NCBI RefSeq assembly: GCF_007745175.1
Contig: NZ_CP036271.1
Location: 1,570,154 to 1,634,153, forward strand
DNA length: 64,000 nt
Direction of reading: 5' to 3'
DNA from: Caulifigura coniformis
GTDB lineage: Bacteria; Planctomycetota; Planctomycetia; Planctomycetales; Planctomycetaceae
Shown: positions 1 to 8,086 of the stretch, one piece after another
Position numbering within the stretch: position 1 is the stretch's first letter
Layout: each line of letters starts with the position of its first letter
Notes under the pieces: model-generated
What the model was told of the DNA's origin: nothing
The model's input: the letters and a program-made list of their open reading frames with translations, nothing else
The model's database searches: none
Position numbers and translations under genes: made by a program

Positions 1-51
1 AAAACCATTACCGCCAGCTCGGGCGAGACGATTGCCGTCAATTTCGACTGA
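1..51 (+). CDS. C-terminal end of an unidentified protein (partial)
   Basis: Frame 1 is open from the window edge and ends at TGA 49-51, encoding 16 residues that end in AVNFD. The Ser/Thr-rich tail with a final beta-strand-like stretch would suit the end of a secreted beta-sandwich protein, but that is a guess. Nothing else supports a function. Confidence 0.4.
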   Translation, partial: KTITASSGETIAVNFD

Positions 52-126
52 ACCCGGATTGCCTCATCGCGCACGCGTTCCCGCCACTCGGGTCTCCCCT
101 CCCCGGAAAGCAGGGAAGTCAGGACC

Positions 127-366
127 ATGAGTTCTGACTTCCCGATGGCCACGGACCCCGAAGACGTCCCCTCTCCCTGCATCGGCGTCTGCACTCTCAT
201 TGCGCCCGGACAGATCTGCCGCGGCTGCGGGCGAACGATCCGCGAGATTGCAGCCTGGACCGGCCTGGCGCCCGCGGAGAAGCAGCGTGTCCGGCACGCC
301 TGTCCGCAGCGGCTCATGGACCTCGAGCAGACCTCTCGCGTTCCCGATCCACCGCGATCCTTGTGA
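127..366 (+). CDS. DUF1289 family small cysteine protein
   Basis: A 79-residue protein carrying the DUF1289 signature: a CIGVC motif, then C-x2-C inside ICRGCGRT, then EIAAW and a conserved Lys/Arg patch. The family consists of short bacterial proteins whose clustered cysteines suggest metal binding; their biochemical role is not established. An in-frame ATG at 145 would give a shorter protein starting nearer the conserved core, so the first six residues are uncertain. It precedes a methyltransferase gene on the same strand with about 90 bp between, which may or may not be co-transcription. Confidence 0.8.
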   Translation: MSSDFPMATDPEDVPSPCIGVCTLIAPGQICRGCGRTIREIAAWTGLAPAEKQRVRHACPQRLMDLEQTSRVPDPPRSL

Positions 367-452
367 GGGCGTCGACCCGCCCGGCATGATGCGCCTCCCC
401 GGACGAGGGACGATACGCCCCTCGCCGATGCACTGCCCGTTTGAGCGCCTTC

Positions 453-1139
453 ATGCAACCGTTCTCCGATCCCGAAGCTGTCGCGAAGTATGCGCAGGGC
501 CCGCCCCGCATCGTCCCCGGCTTCGCTGATCTCCAGCGGATGACGGCCCTGCTCCTCGCCGAGCACGCTCCAGAAAATGCCCGCGTGCTCGTTCTGGGCG
601 CGGGCGGCGGCCTGGAACTGAAATGCTTCGCCGAGGCCCATGCAGGCTGGACGTTCGATGGCGTCGACCCGTCTGCCGAAATGCTCAGCCTCGCTGGGAA
701 GACCCTCGGCCCCCTGGTCTCGAGAGTCCGACTTCACGAGGGCACGGTCGAGGTGGCTCCCGAAGGGCCGTTTGACGCGGCAACCTGCCTGCTGACGATG
801 CACTTCATCCCACTCGATGAACGAAGGCACGCCGTCGCCGAAGTTCACCGTCGTCTCAAACCTGGATCGCCGTTCGTTGTCGCTCATCTCAGCTTTCCTC
901 AGGGAGAGGGGGAGCGCGACGCCTGGCTGTCCCGGTATTTCGCGTTTGCGGGCATCACCGACTCCGAGCCCGGAAAGCTGCAGGCCGCCCGCGCCACGAT
1001 CGATGCGAAACTGACCATCCTCTCGCCCGAACAGGAGGAAGCGATCCTGCGCGAGGCCGGATTCACGAACATCAGCCTGTTCTACGCAGGCCTCGCGTTC
1101 CGCGGCTGGGTGGCGTCCGCAGGACGTTCCAAGCATTGA
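453..1139 (+). CDS. Class I SAM-dependent methyltransferase
   Basis: A 228-residue Rossmann-fold methyltransferase. Motif I is VLVLGAGGGLE, followed by the acidic ribose-binding strand FDGVDPSAEM, and a motif similar to those of small-molecule methyltransferases around LKPGSPFVVAH. The substrate cannot be read from sequence; this UbiE-like family methylates diverse small molecules. The ATG at 453 is chosen over an upstream in-frame TTG at 441 because relatives normally begin with the FSDPEAVAKY block. The next gene starts about 90 bp after the stop. Confidence 0.82.
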   Translation: MQPFSDPEAVAKYAQGPPRIVPGFADLQRMTALLLAEHAPENARVLVLGAGGGLELKCFAEAHAGWTFDGVDPSAEMLSLAGKTLGPLVSRVRLHEGTVEVAPEGPFDAATCLLTMHFIPLDERRHAVAEVHRRLKPGSPFVVAHLSFPQGEGERDAWLSRYFAFAGITDSEPGKLQAARATIDAKLTILSPEQEEAILREAGFTNISLFYAGLAFRGWVASAGRSKH

Positions 1140-1225
1140 GGCTGTTTCACGGCGCCGTGCTTGCGCAGCCGGTCCTTGCACGTTGCCCTGCGAACCCTTG
1201 CCGAACGCTCCCGCCTGCTATTCTT

Positions 1226-3325
1226 ATGTTCATGCCCCCGCTTGCTGAACTGAATCTGCAGGAAACCTACGCCGCGCCCCCCGGAGGCGCCTGGCTCGAG
1301 CTGACAGGCGCGCGCCAGAACAACCTCAAGAATGTTCACCTCCGGCTGCCCCTGGGCACGCTGACGGCAGTCACTGGAGTCTCCGGCTCCGGAAAAAGCT
1401 CGCTCGTTCTCGAAACCCTCGCCCGCGCCGTCGCCAAACACCTGCACCGCACCGGCGAACAGCCCGGGCCGTTCGAGAAACTGATCGGCGTCGAGCACGT
1501 CAACAAGATCGTGATGGTCGACCAGGCCCCCCTCGGGTCGACGCCCGCGTCCAACCCCGCCACCTACACCGGCGTCTTCGACCAGATCCGCGAGCTGTTC
1601 TCGCGCATGCCGGACGCCAAGATCCGCGGCTATCGCCCGGCCCGCTTCAGCTTCAACCGCCCCGGCGGCCGCTGCGAAGACTGCGAGGGACTTGGCCAGA
1701 AGAAAATCGAGATGCACTTCCTCCCTGACGTGTGGGTCGAGTGCATCACCTGCCGTGGACAGCGATTCAACCAGGAAACGCTCGCCGTCAAGTACCGCAA
1801 CCGCTCGATCGCCGACGTCCTCGACATGTCGATCGGGCAGGCGCTCGAACTGTTCGACAACATCCCGAAGATCCGGGCCCCGCTGGCCACACTCGTCGCG
1901 ATCGGCCTCGACTACCTCACGCTCGGACAGTCGGCCCCCACGCTCTCCGGCGGCGAAGCCCAGCGCGTGAAGCTGGCGGCCGAATTGTGCAAACCCGACA
2001 GCGGAAAGACGCTGTATATCCTCGACGAGCCGACGACGGGGCTGCACTTCGACGACATCGCCAAGCTGTTGAAGGTGCTCAATAGCCTCGTCGACCGAGG
2101 CAACACGGTCGTCGTCATCGAACACAATCTGGATGTGATCAAGACGGCCGACTGGATCATCGATGTCGGCCCCGAAGCGGGCCACGCCGGCGGCCGGATC
2201 GTCGCGGAAGGTACGCCGGAGAACATCGTCGAGGCGTTTCAATCGACTCGCGGAACCGGCGCTCCCCACTCATATACGGCCGAACTTCTGGCGCCGCTCC
2301 TGAAGGCCGAGCCCCGGGCCGAACGGGATGTCTTCGATCCGGCCCAGGAAGCGAAGAAGCGGGCCGGCGATCTCGATCTCGCGAAGGTCGGGAAGGACGC
2401 GGCGCTCCCCTGGCAGGTCGACGGCCGGAAATGGCACACCGTCGATCGCGTCAGCCACATCGGAACTCCCTGCCGCTGGGAAGGGGAGGCGCTGGCATTC
2501 GTCATCGACGAACTGGGCGCGGACGACCGCCTGGCCGAACCAAACTGGAATCACCGCAGCATCGTCGAAGTCGCCAGTACTTCGAAACAGGGTGGCTGGT
2601 TCCTGCATGCGGAGACGGGCGACGAATGGCTGCTCACCCTGAAGTTTAGAGTGAAGAAATCGGCGTTCGATGAGGACGAACTGAGTCGCGCGCTTCAGCT
2701 GAAGCGTGTGGACGACCTCGATGAACTGGCCGTCTATGGCCGGGGAGACCGCGTTCGAGCGAAGAACCTGAAAGGCCCGTTCCAGGAAGTGGTGATCACC
2801 GTTCACTGGAAACGGGAGATCGAGACTCCTGCATTTCGCGAGTTCCTGAAGAGGGCGGCCGAGTCCTATCTGTCCCAGGCGAAGGCGGCCGCGCTCAATC
2901 CGGCGGAACTGATGCCCTGGAAGGTGCTCGGCGAGAAATGGCATGTCTCACGCAAGGGGTTTCCATCCAACAAGCGGGTTCTCTGGGAGCCTGAACTGGT
3001 GTCGACCCTCGCTGGACATCTGGCCGGCCTGCATGGCGACATGGAGCTCGACTGGACCGGTCAGACGGTTGTGACCGGCTGGATACCGACGAGCGAGACT
3101 CCGCAGTTCGAGCTGTACACCAAGCGCCGGGAAGGCGTGGACGTCAACCTGTTCGCGCCGGCGAACTCTTTCGCACTGGGGCGCATCTCGGGGATTGCCG
3201 CGGAACGCGAAGTGACGACCCACCGGGATGGTCGGCAGGCGATCCGGTTGCGGTTCACCGACCTCGACCAGGCTCGCTCCCGCGAATGGGCCGGCTTTCT
3301 CAAGGAATACGGCGACAGGATTTGA
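1226..3325 (+). CDS. UvrA-like protein: second ATPase half plus duplicated C-terminal domain
   Basis: A 699-residue protein. Residues about 20-375 match the second nucleotide-binding half of UvrA: Walker A GVSGSGKSS at 51-59, a zinc finger with Cys at 150, 153, 173 and 176, ABC signature LSGGEAQR at 240-247, Walker B ending ILDEPTTGLH, and H-loop VIEHNLDV. All ATPase residues look intact. The first UvrA half, which carries the UvrB-binding region in ordinary UvrA, is absent. After residue 380 comes about 320 residues not found in canonical UvrA. It looks duplicated: PWQVDGRKWH starts at residue 395 and PWKVLGEKWH at residue 564. The ATG at 1226 (or 1232) is preferred to the TTG at 1136, which overlaps the previous gene. 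It may act in DNA damage recognition or have been repurposed. Confidence 0.85.
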   Translation: MFMPPLAELNLQETYAAPPGGAWLELTGARQNNLKNVHLRLPLGTLTAVTGVSGSGKSSLVLETLARAVAKHLHRTGEQPGPFEKLIGVEHVNKIVMVDQAPLGSTPASNPATYTGVFDQIRELFSRMPDAKIRGYRPARFSFNRPGGRCEDCEGLGQKKIEMHFLPDVWVECITCRGQRFNQETLAVKYRNRSIADVLDMSIGQALELFDNIPKIRAPLATLVAIGLDYLTLGQSAPTLSGGEAQRVKLAAELCKPDSGKTLYILDEPTTGLHFDDIAKLLKVLNSLVDRGNTVVVIEHNLDVIKTADWIIDVGPEAGHAGGRIVAEGTPENIVEAFQSTRGTGAPHSYTAELLAPLLKAEPRAERDVFDPAQEAKKRAGDLDLAKVGKDAALPWQVDGRKWHTVDRVSHIGTPCRWEGEALAFVIDELGADDRLAEPNWNHRSIVEVASTSKQGGWFLHAETGDEWLLTLKFRVKKSAFDEDELSRALQLKRVDDLDELAVYGRGDRVRAKNLKGPFQEVVITVHWKREIETPAFREFLKRAAESYLSQAKAAALNPAELMPWKVLGEKWHVSRKGFPSNKRVLWEPELVSTLAGHLAGLHGDMELDWTGQTVVTGWIPTSETPQFELYTKRREGVDVNLFAPANSFALGRISGIAAEREVTTHRDGRQAIRLRFTDLDQARSREWAGFLKEYGDRI

Positions 3326-3529
3326 GGCCGGATTCAGCGGCGAATTCGCTGGACGGGCCGTCCGCGCTCCCCATACCTTGGGGTTCCCGATCCTCAAGCG
3401 TCTCGGCTCCAGTGCGGGCGACTGGAGTGAGTGTCGGGGTCGAAATGGAATTTTTTGAGGCGCCAGGTCGCTGCGAATCGTCTCACATGAGTCGTCGCGA
3501 TCCCTGGCATTGACGGAATTGTTGCGCCC

Positions 3530-4705
3530 ATGTCGCTGGATCTGGAGTTCGAGCCGCCGCACTGCGTCGGGCTGGTCGGTGCGAGCGCTCGAGCCGCGGC
3601 CTTTTCCGCGCTGCGGGCGGGATTGACTCCCTTCTGCTGGGACCTCTTTGCCGACACCGACCTCTCGGCCGTCGCCGAAACCCAGACCCTCAAAGGACTG
3701 AACGACCTGGCGATGCTGAACAGCGCTGAGCGACGCGGCCTTCCGCTGATGCAGCTGGGCGGAATGGAGAACCAGGCCGACTGGCTGGCCCGCGCCTCGG
3801 AAACCGGTCCGACGTGGTGCAACTCCCCCGAGGTCGTCCGCCGGGTGCGCGATCCGCACCTGCTCCACCAGACCCTCACGGCCCTTCGCCTGCCGCTTCC
3901 AGATGTCCGCTCATCGGAGAATCCTCCGCCCCCGGACGGCGAATGGCTGCTGAAGCCCATCGCGAGCGGAGGCGGCCGTGGCATCGTCCGCTGGACCCCG
4001 GAGGCCTTCGGGCACCCGACTCTCAACGAGCCGCATGTCTTCCAGAGGTTCGTTCCGGGGCAGGCTTACTCGGCCGTTTTCGTCGGTCTCGAGCCTCCGG
4101 GCGACGTGAACTTCGTCGGCATCACCCGCCAGCTGGTCGGCTGGGAAGCCCTGAATGCACCCGAGTTCGCGTGGTGCGGATCTGTCGGTCCCGCGACACT
4201 CGACGTTCCCACAGAACACATGATCCGCCGTATCGGCAACATTCTGATGTGGAAGTTCAAGCTGCGTGGCCTGTTCGGGTGCGACCTGGTCGTCGACTCA
4301 TCCGGAACGCCCTGGCTCGTGGAAGTGAACCCCCGCTATCCCGCGTCGGCCGAAGTGCTGGAACTGGCCTGTGGCTTCACGCTGATGCGCTCGCACGCAG
4401 CGGCCTTCGGCGTCTCCTGGCGCGATCCGGATGCCGACTTCGAAACCTACCCGGAGAGCGTGATCGCCAAGGGCGTCCTGTTTGCTCCGCACGATTTCAC
4501 GATGCCGGAGCTCGACCCTCTGCAGATCGCCACCCCCTGCGAATCGATCAACAGGGTCGCCGACGTTTCGCCCGCAGGAACTCTCATCACCGCCGGGCAG
4601 CCGGTCTGCACGTTTCTGGTCGACGGCATCGACGACGAAACCGCCACGCAGAAGCTGAAGGGGACGGCGCGCGAGTTTCTCAAGCAGGCGCTGCAGGACG
4701 CCTGA
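3530..4705 (+). CDS. ATP-grasp domain protein
   Basis: A 391-residue protein with an N-terminal Rossmann-like pre-ATP-grasp region (GLVGASARAAAFSA) and a C-terminal ATP-grasp fold. Visible elements are the glycine-rich loop GGGRGIVRW near residue 145, the strand VFQRFVPGQAYSAVFV, and the metal-binding end LVEVNPRYPASAEVLE near residue 270. ATP-grasp enzymes ligate a carboxylate to an amine or thiol through an acylphosphate. Relatives of about this size occur in Planctomycetes and methylotrophs near one-carbon (tetrahydromethanopterin) genes, but none of those genes is visible here, so the substrate is unknown. The gene is convergent with the ketosynthase homologue, only 1 bp apart. Confidence 0.8.
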   Translation: MSLDLEFEPPHCVGLVGASARAAAFSALRAGLTPFCWDLFADTDLSAVAETQTLKGLNDLAMLNSAERRGLPLMQLGGMENQADWLARASETGPTWCNSPEVVRRVRDPHLLHQTLTALRLPLPDVRSSENPPPPDGEWLLKPIASGGGRGIVRWTPEAFGHPTLNEPHVFQRFVPGQAYSAVFVGLEPPGDVNFVGITRQLVGWEALNAPEFAWCGSVGPATLDVPTEHMIRRIGNILMWKFKLRGLFGCDLVVDSSGTPWLVEVNPRYPASAEVLELACGFTLMRSHAAAFGVSWRDPDADFETYPESVIAKGVLFAPHDFTMPELDPLQIATPCESINRVADVSPAGTLITAGQPVCTFLVDGIDDETATQKLKGTAREFLKQALQDA

Positions 4706-4706
4706 C

Positions 4707-6014
4707 TCAGGCCCCTTCGAAGATCACCGCGGTCGCCTGTCCGGCGCGCGTGTAGTTGATCTTCAGGAACTTCCTGCTGGCCACCGGGGTGAAGTCTCGG
4801 GTGACGTTGAGCTTCAGAGCCGGATCAGGCTCATCGCAGTTCAGCGTCTTCGGCGCCAGGCCTTCCGCCGACGACAGCAGCGACGCGGCGATCTCGATCA
4901 TTCCGCAACCGCCGCCCGAGTTGCCCGTGTATCCCTTGATCGAGGCGACGGGGATCGTCGACGCAGCCGGTCCGAACACGTCATGAATCGCGGCCGCTTC
5001 AATCGCGTCGTCTTCCGGATCCCCCGCGCCATGTGCGTTGATGTGGCCGATGTCGGCCGGAGTAAGGCCGGAGTCGCGAAGCGCCGCGTGGATGGCGTTG
5101 GTGATCGCAGTCTGGAGCTGCGGCTTCCCGTCCATCGAAAGGACGCACGACGATCCGCCCCCGAGCAGGTAGCCGTAGATCTTCGCCCCGCGCTGGACGG
5201 CGTGTCCTTCGTTCTCGAGGATCAGACATCCGGCCCCTTCGCCGATGACCTGCCCGACCCGCTTGCTGTCGAACGGCCGGCTGCTCTTTTCCGGATGCGC
5301 GGTATCGGCAGCGACGTCGTCCCACAGGTTGGCGTGCATGGCCCGGATCGGATGGAGACGCGTCCCGGTCGATCCGGTGATCATGACGTCGGCCGCGTTG
5401 CGGCGGAGGATGCGCAGCGCCTCGGTAATGACGACGCCGGACGATGCTTCATCGAGCGTCAGCGAGTTGCTCGGGCCGCGGGCGTCGGCATAGATCGCGA
5501 TGTGGCAGCCGGGCATGTTCGGCAGATACTTCAGCATCCACAGTGGTTCCATCTTGGTGATGCCCTTCTCACCCCACTGCTCGAACCGGAACACGCCGGT
5601 TTCATCGGTGCACGCCTTGGCGCCGTCCTTCAGATCATCGGGGGGCGAGAAGATGAGGTTGGCCCCGTACTCGACGCCGATCCGCTCGGGGTTGATGCCC
5701 GACCCCTTCAGATTGCTGTCCGCCAGCGCCTGCGAGGCGGCGGCCATCGCCATCTGGATGTCGCGGCTCATCACCTTCAGGCTCTTGCGCAGATCCTTGA
5801 GGTGAACCTTCTTGATGGTCTCGTCGTTGAAGTCTTTGACTTCGCCCCCGACGCCCGAGCTGACGCTCTCGCATTCGAAGAGCTCAACCTTCGAAACGCC
5901 CGAGCGCCCGTCTTTCAGCGACGTCCAGAACGCCTCGCGGCCGATTCCGCACGGGCTGACGATGCCCAGACCTGTGACAGCGACGCGGCGACCGCGGTCG
6001 TTCTCTGCACTCAT
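4707..6014 (-). CDS. Beta-ketoacyl-ACP synthase homologue lacking the catalytic Cys
   Basis: A 435-residue thiolase-fold protein of FabF size with the N-terminal VAVTGLGIVSPCG and the family's RGPSNSL strand. Aligned to E. coli FabF, the nucleophilic cysteine is replaced by Glu189 (context TLDEASSG). The first active-site histidine is kept (His328 in INAHGAG) and the family lysine is kept (Lys360). The second histidine becomes Asn365 (TGNSGGG instead of TGH). This pattern recalls chain-length-factor (KS-beta) subunits and decarboxylating ketosynthases, which also lack the Cys. No active KS partner, ACP or acyltransferase gene is adjacent. Condensing activity is therefore unlikely; a structural or decarboxylase role is inferred. 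Confidence 0.83.
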   Translation of the reverse strand: MSAENDRGRRVAVTGLGIVSPCGIGREAFWTSLKDGRSGVSKVELFECESVSSGVGGEVKDFNDETIKKVHLKDLRKSLKVMSRDIQMAMAAASQALADSNLKGSGINPERIGVEYGANLIFSPPDDLKDGAKACTDETGVFRFEQWGEKGITKMEPLWMLKYLPNMPGCHIAIYADARGPSNSLTLDEASSGVVITEALRILRRNAADVMITGSTGTRLHPIRAMHANLWDDVAADTAHPEKSSRPFDSKRVGQVIGEGAGCLILENEGHAVQRGAKIYGYLLGGGSSCVLSMDGKPQLQTAITNAIHAALRDSGLTPADIGHINAHGAGDPEDDAIEAAAIHDVFGPAASTIPVASIKGYTGNSGGGCGMIEIAASLLSSAEGLAPKTLNCDEPDPALKLNVTRDFTPVASRKFLKINYTRAGQATAVIFEGA

Positions 6015-6351
6015 TGTTGACTCTCAGCCTTCACCACTCGAATTCCCGGACGGCTCCGCCCGCCTGGATGCAGCAGCGGTGGCTCTCGACGGGACAACTA
6101 GGATTGGCAAACCACACCCAGTGTCGCGCTCGATCACCGACGCCACCACAGACGAATGACAGGAGACAACGCCCCCATCAACCGCGTCTGCGGCACTACG
6201 GGAAATCGACCGGACCCACCGATGATTTGCACGAAAACAGCAACCTGACCGGAAGATAGGAGACCGGTTCAGGCGCTGGTTTGCAAGCCCGGCAGACACT
6301 GCTGGAGAGACCAGGCAATCCGGGACGGCTGCGAATTCTCGGCAACCGGGG
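6015..6351. other. Intergenic stretch, nothing recognised
   Basis: This 337 bp stretch lies between accC and the ketosynthase homologue, both on the minus strand. Short open frames on both strands have no family features. No clear hairpin with a T tract and no promoter could be picked out by eye. The length makes co-transcription of the two genes uncertain. Confidence 0.4.
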
Positions 6352-7689
6352 TCACCAGGTCCGTTCGACGAACTTCGTGTCGCCCGACGCGTTCTGGAAC
6401 GTCGGGTGCTCGATGATCTTTTTCAGCAGCGGAATCGTCGTCTTGATCCCCTCGACGACAAACTCGGACAGGGCCCGCCGCAGCGTGATGATCGCTTCTT
6501 CACGTGTCGCCTTGTGCACGATCAGCTTGCCGATCATGGAATCGTAATATGGCGGAACGCGGTAGCCCTCGTGGACGTGACTGTCCCAGCGAACCCCGTT
6601 TCCACCGGGAACCCGCAGCTTCGTGATCGTTCCGGGGGACCCGCGGAAATTGTCGTCGGGATCTTCCGCGTTGATCCGGACTTCAATCGCGTGGCCCGTC
6701 GTCGTGATGTCCTTCTGCTTGAGTTCGAGCTTCTCGCCCGACGCCATCTTGATCTGCTGCTTGATCAGATCGATGCCGGTCACCTGCTCCGTCACCGGGT
6801 GCTCCACCTGGATGCGGGCGTTGACTTCAATGAAATAGAAGTTGAAGGCGGAATCAACGAGGAACTCGCAGGTGCCGGCGTTGGTGTAGCCCGCGGCCTT
6901 CACCAGCCGCACGGCCGCCTTGCAGATTTCCTCCCGGACCTCCTTGGGGAGGTTCGGGGCCGGGCTTTCTTCGATCAGCTTCTGGTGCTTGCGCTGCATC
7001 GTGCAGTCGCGTTCCCACAGATGAACGGCGTTGCCGTGATTGTCGGCGAGGATCTGGACTTCGACGTGTCGCGGACGATCCACGTAGCGTTCGATGTAAA
7101 CGCCAGCGTTCTTGAAGGCCTTTTCCGCCTCGGCGGAGGCGTTCTTCAGTTCCGTGCGAAGCGTGGCTTCGTTCATGGCGGGGCGGATCCCCTTGCCTCC
7201 GCCGCCGGCCGTCGCCTTGATGAGAACGGGATACCCGATTTCCGCCGCTACCCGGACGGCTTCTTCTTCCGACTGGATCAGCCCTTCCGAGCCAGGAACG
7301 AGTGGCACCTTGCTCTCTTTGGCGATGGTCTTCGCAGAGATCTTGTCCCCCAGCTTGTTCATCGCCTCGTGCGGCGGCCCGATGAACTCGATCTTCGACT
7401 CCCGGCAGACCTCGGCAAAATGCGAGTTCTCGGCCAGGAACCCGTACCCTGGGTGGATCGCCTGGACGTTCCCCAGTTCCGCGGCGCTGATGATGCGATC
7501 AATCCGCAGGTAGCTCTCCGTCGATGCAGGAGCCCCGATGCAATAGGCCTCGTTGGCGAGCGTGAGATAGTGGGCGCCGCGGTCCGCCTCGGAGAAAACG
7601 GCGACCGTCTCGATGCCCATTTCGCGACAGGCCCTGATGATCCGGAGCGCAATTTCGCCGCGGTTGGCAATGAGAATCCGTTGAAACAC
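6352..7689 (-). CDS. accC: Acetyl-CoA carboxylase, biotin carboxylase subunit
   Basis: A 445-residue protein, the usual AccC length. It starts [18 protein letters not shown], has the ATP-grasp glycine loop [11 protein letters not shown], the biotin carboxylase signature around [13 protein letters not shown], and the catalytic loop [16 protein letters not shown]. It performs ATP-dependent carboxylation of biotin on AccB, the first half-reaction in malonyl-CoA formation for fatty acid synthesis. In many bacteria accB lies directly upstream. Here the region upstream of the start holds no biotin-attachment motif (MKM), so accB must be elsewhere or another carrier is used. Confidence 0.96.
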   Translation of the reverse strand: MFQRILIANRGEIALRIIRACREMGIETVAVFSEADRGAHYLTLANEAYCIGAPASTESYLRIDRIISAAELGNVQAIHPGYGFLAENSHFAEVCRESKIEFIGPPHEAMNKLGDKISAKTIAKESKVPLVPGSEGLIQSEEEAVRVAAEIGYPVLIKATAGGGGKGIRPAMNEATLRTELKNASAEAEKAFKNAGVYIERYVDRPRHVEVQILADNHGNAVHLWERDCTMQRKHQKLIEESPAPNLPKEVREEICKAAVRLVKAAGYTNAGTCEFLVDSAFNFYFIEVNARIQVEHPVTEQVTGIDLIKQQIKMASGEKLELKQKDITTTGHAIEVRINAEDPDDNFRGSPGTITKLRVPGGNGVRWDSHVHEGYRVPPYYDSMIGKLIVHKATREEAIITLRRALSEFVVEGIKTTIPLLKKIIEHPTFQNASGDTKFVERTW

Positions 7690-8086
7690 TGGTCGTCCTT
7701 CTCGCGATCGGGCAGTTCCTGGAATGCGGAGTCTAAAAACCGCGGGCAGGAAGCCAAAGCCTAGCGGCCCCGGCCCGGCAGGAATGGGAATGACGTGGCA
7801 TTCAGGGCGGGGGGCCGGCGCTTGAGAATCGCCCTGCCGCCGACGAGGGCCGTCGGGAAGACCTGACGGCGATCAGCAACTTCCGCCGGTCGCGCTGTGC
7901 CAGATAACCACTCCTTCAGGTTCACGGTTTCACCCGGTGGAAATCCGCCGCTTGTGAGAGTTTAACGGTTGTATCGCTCGTGCCGGCTGTCGCCCGACGA
8001 CGATGCGTATCCGAAGGCCACATCCCGCGCTGCTCGATGGCCAGGAAATCGGGCACACCGGCGGACCTCTCACAAGGATGGGAAGA
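7690..8086. other. Divergent intergenic region between accC and the porin gene
   Basis: This 397 bp stretch must contain promoters for accC (leftward) and the porin (rightward). No accB-like biotin domain, RNA gene or strong operator could be seen. Short GC-rich self-complementary pieces around 7840-7875 (ggccgtcgg with cctgacggc) may form a weak hairpin. I assign nothing further. Confidence 0.35.
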
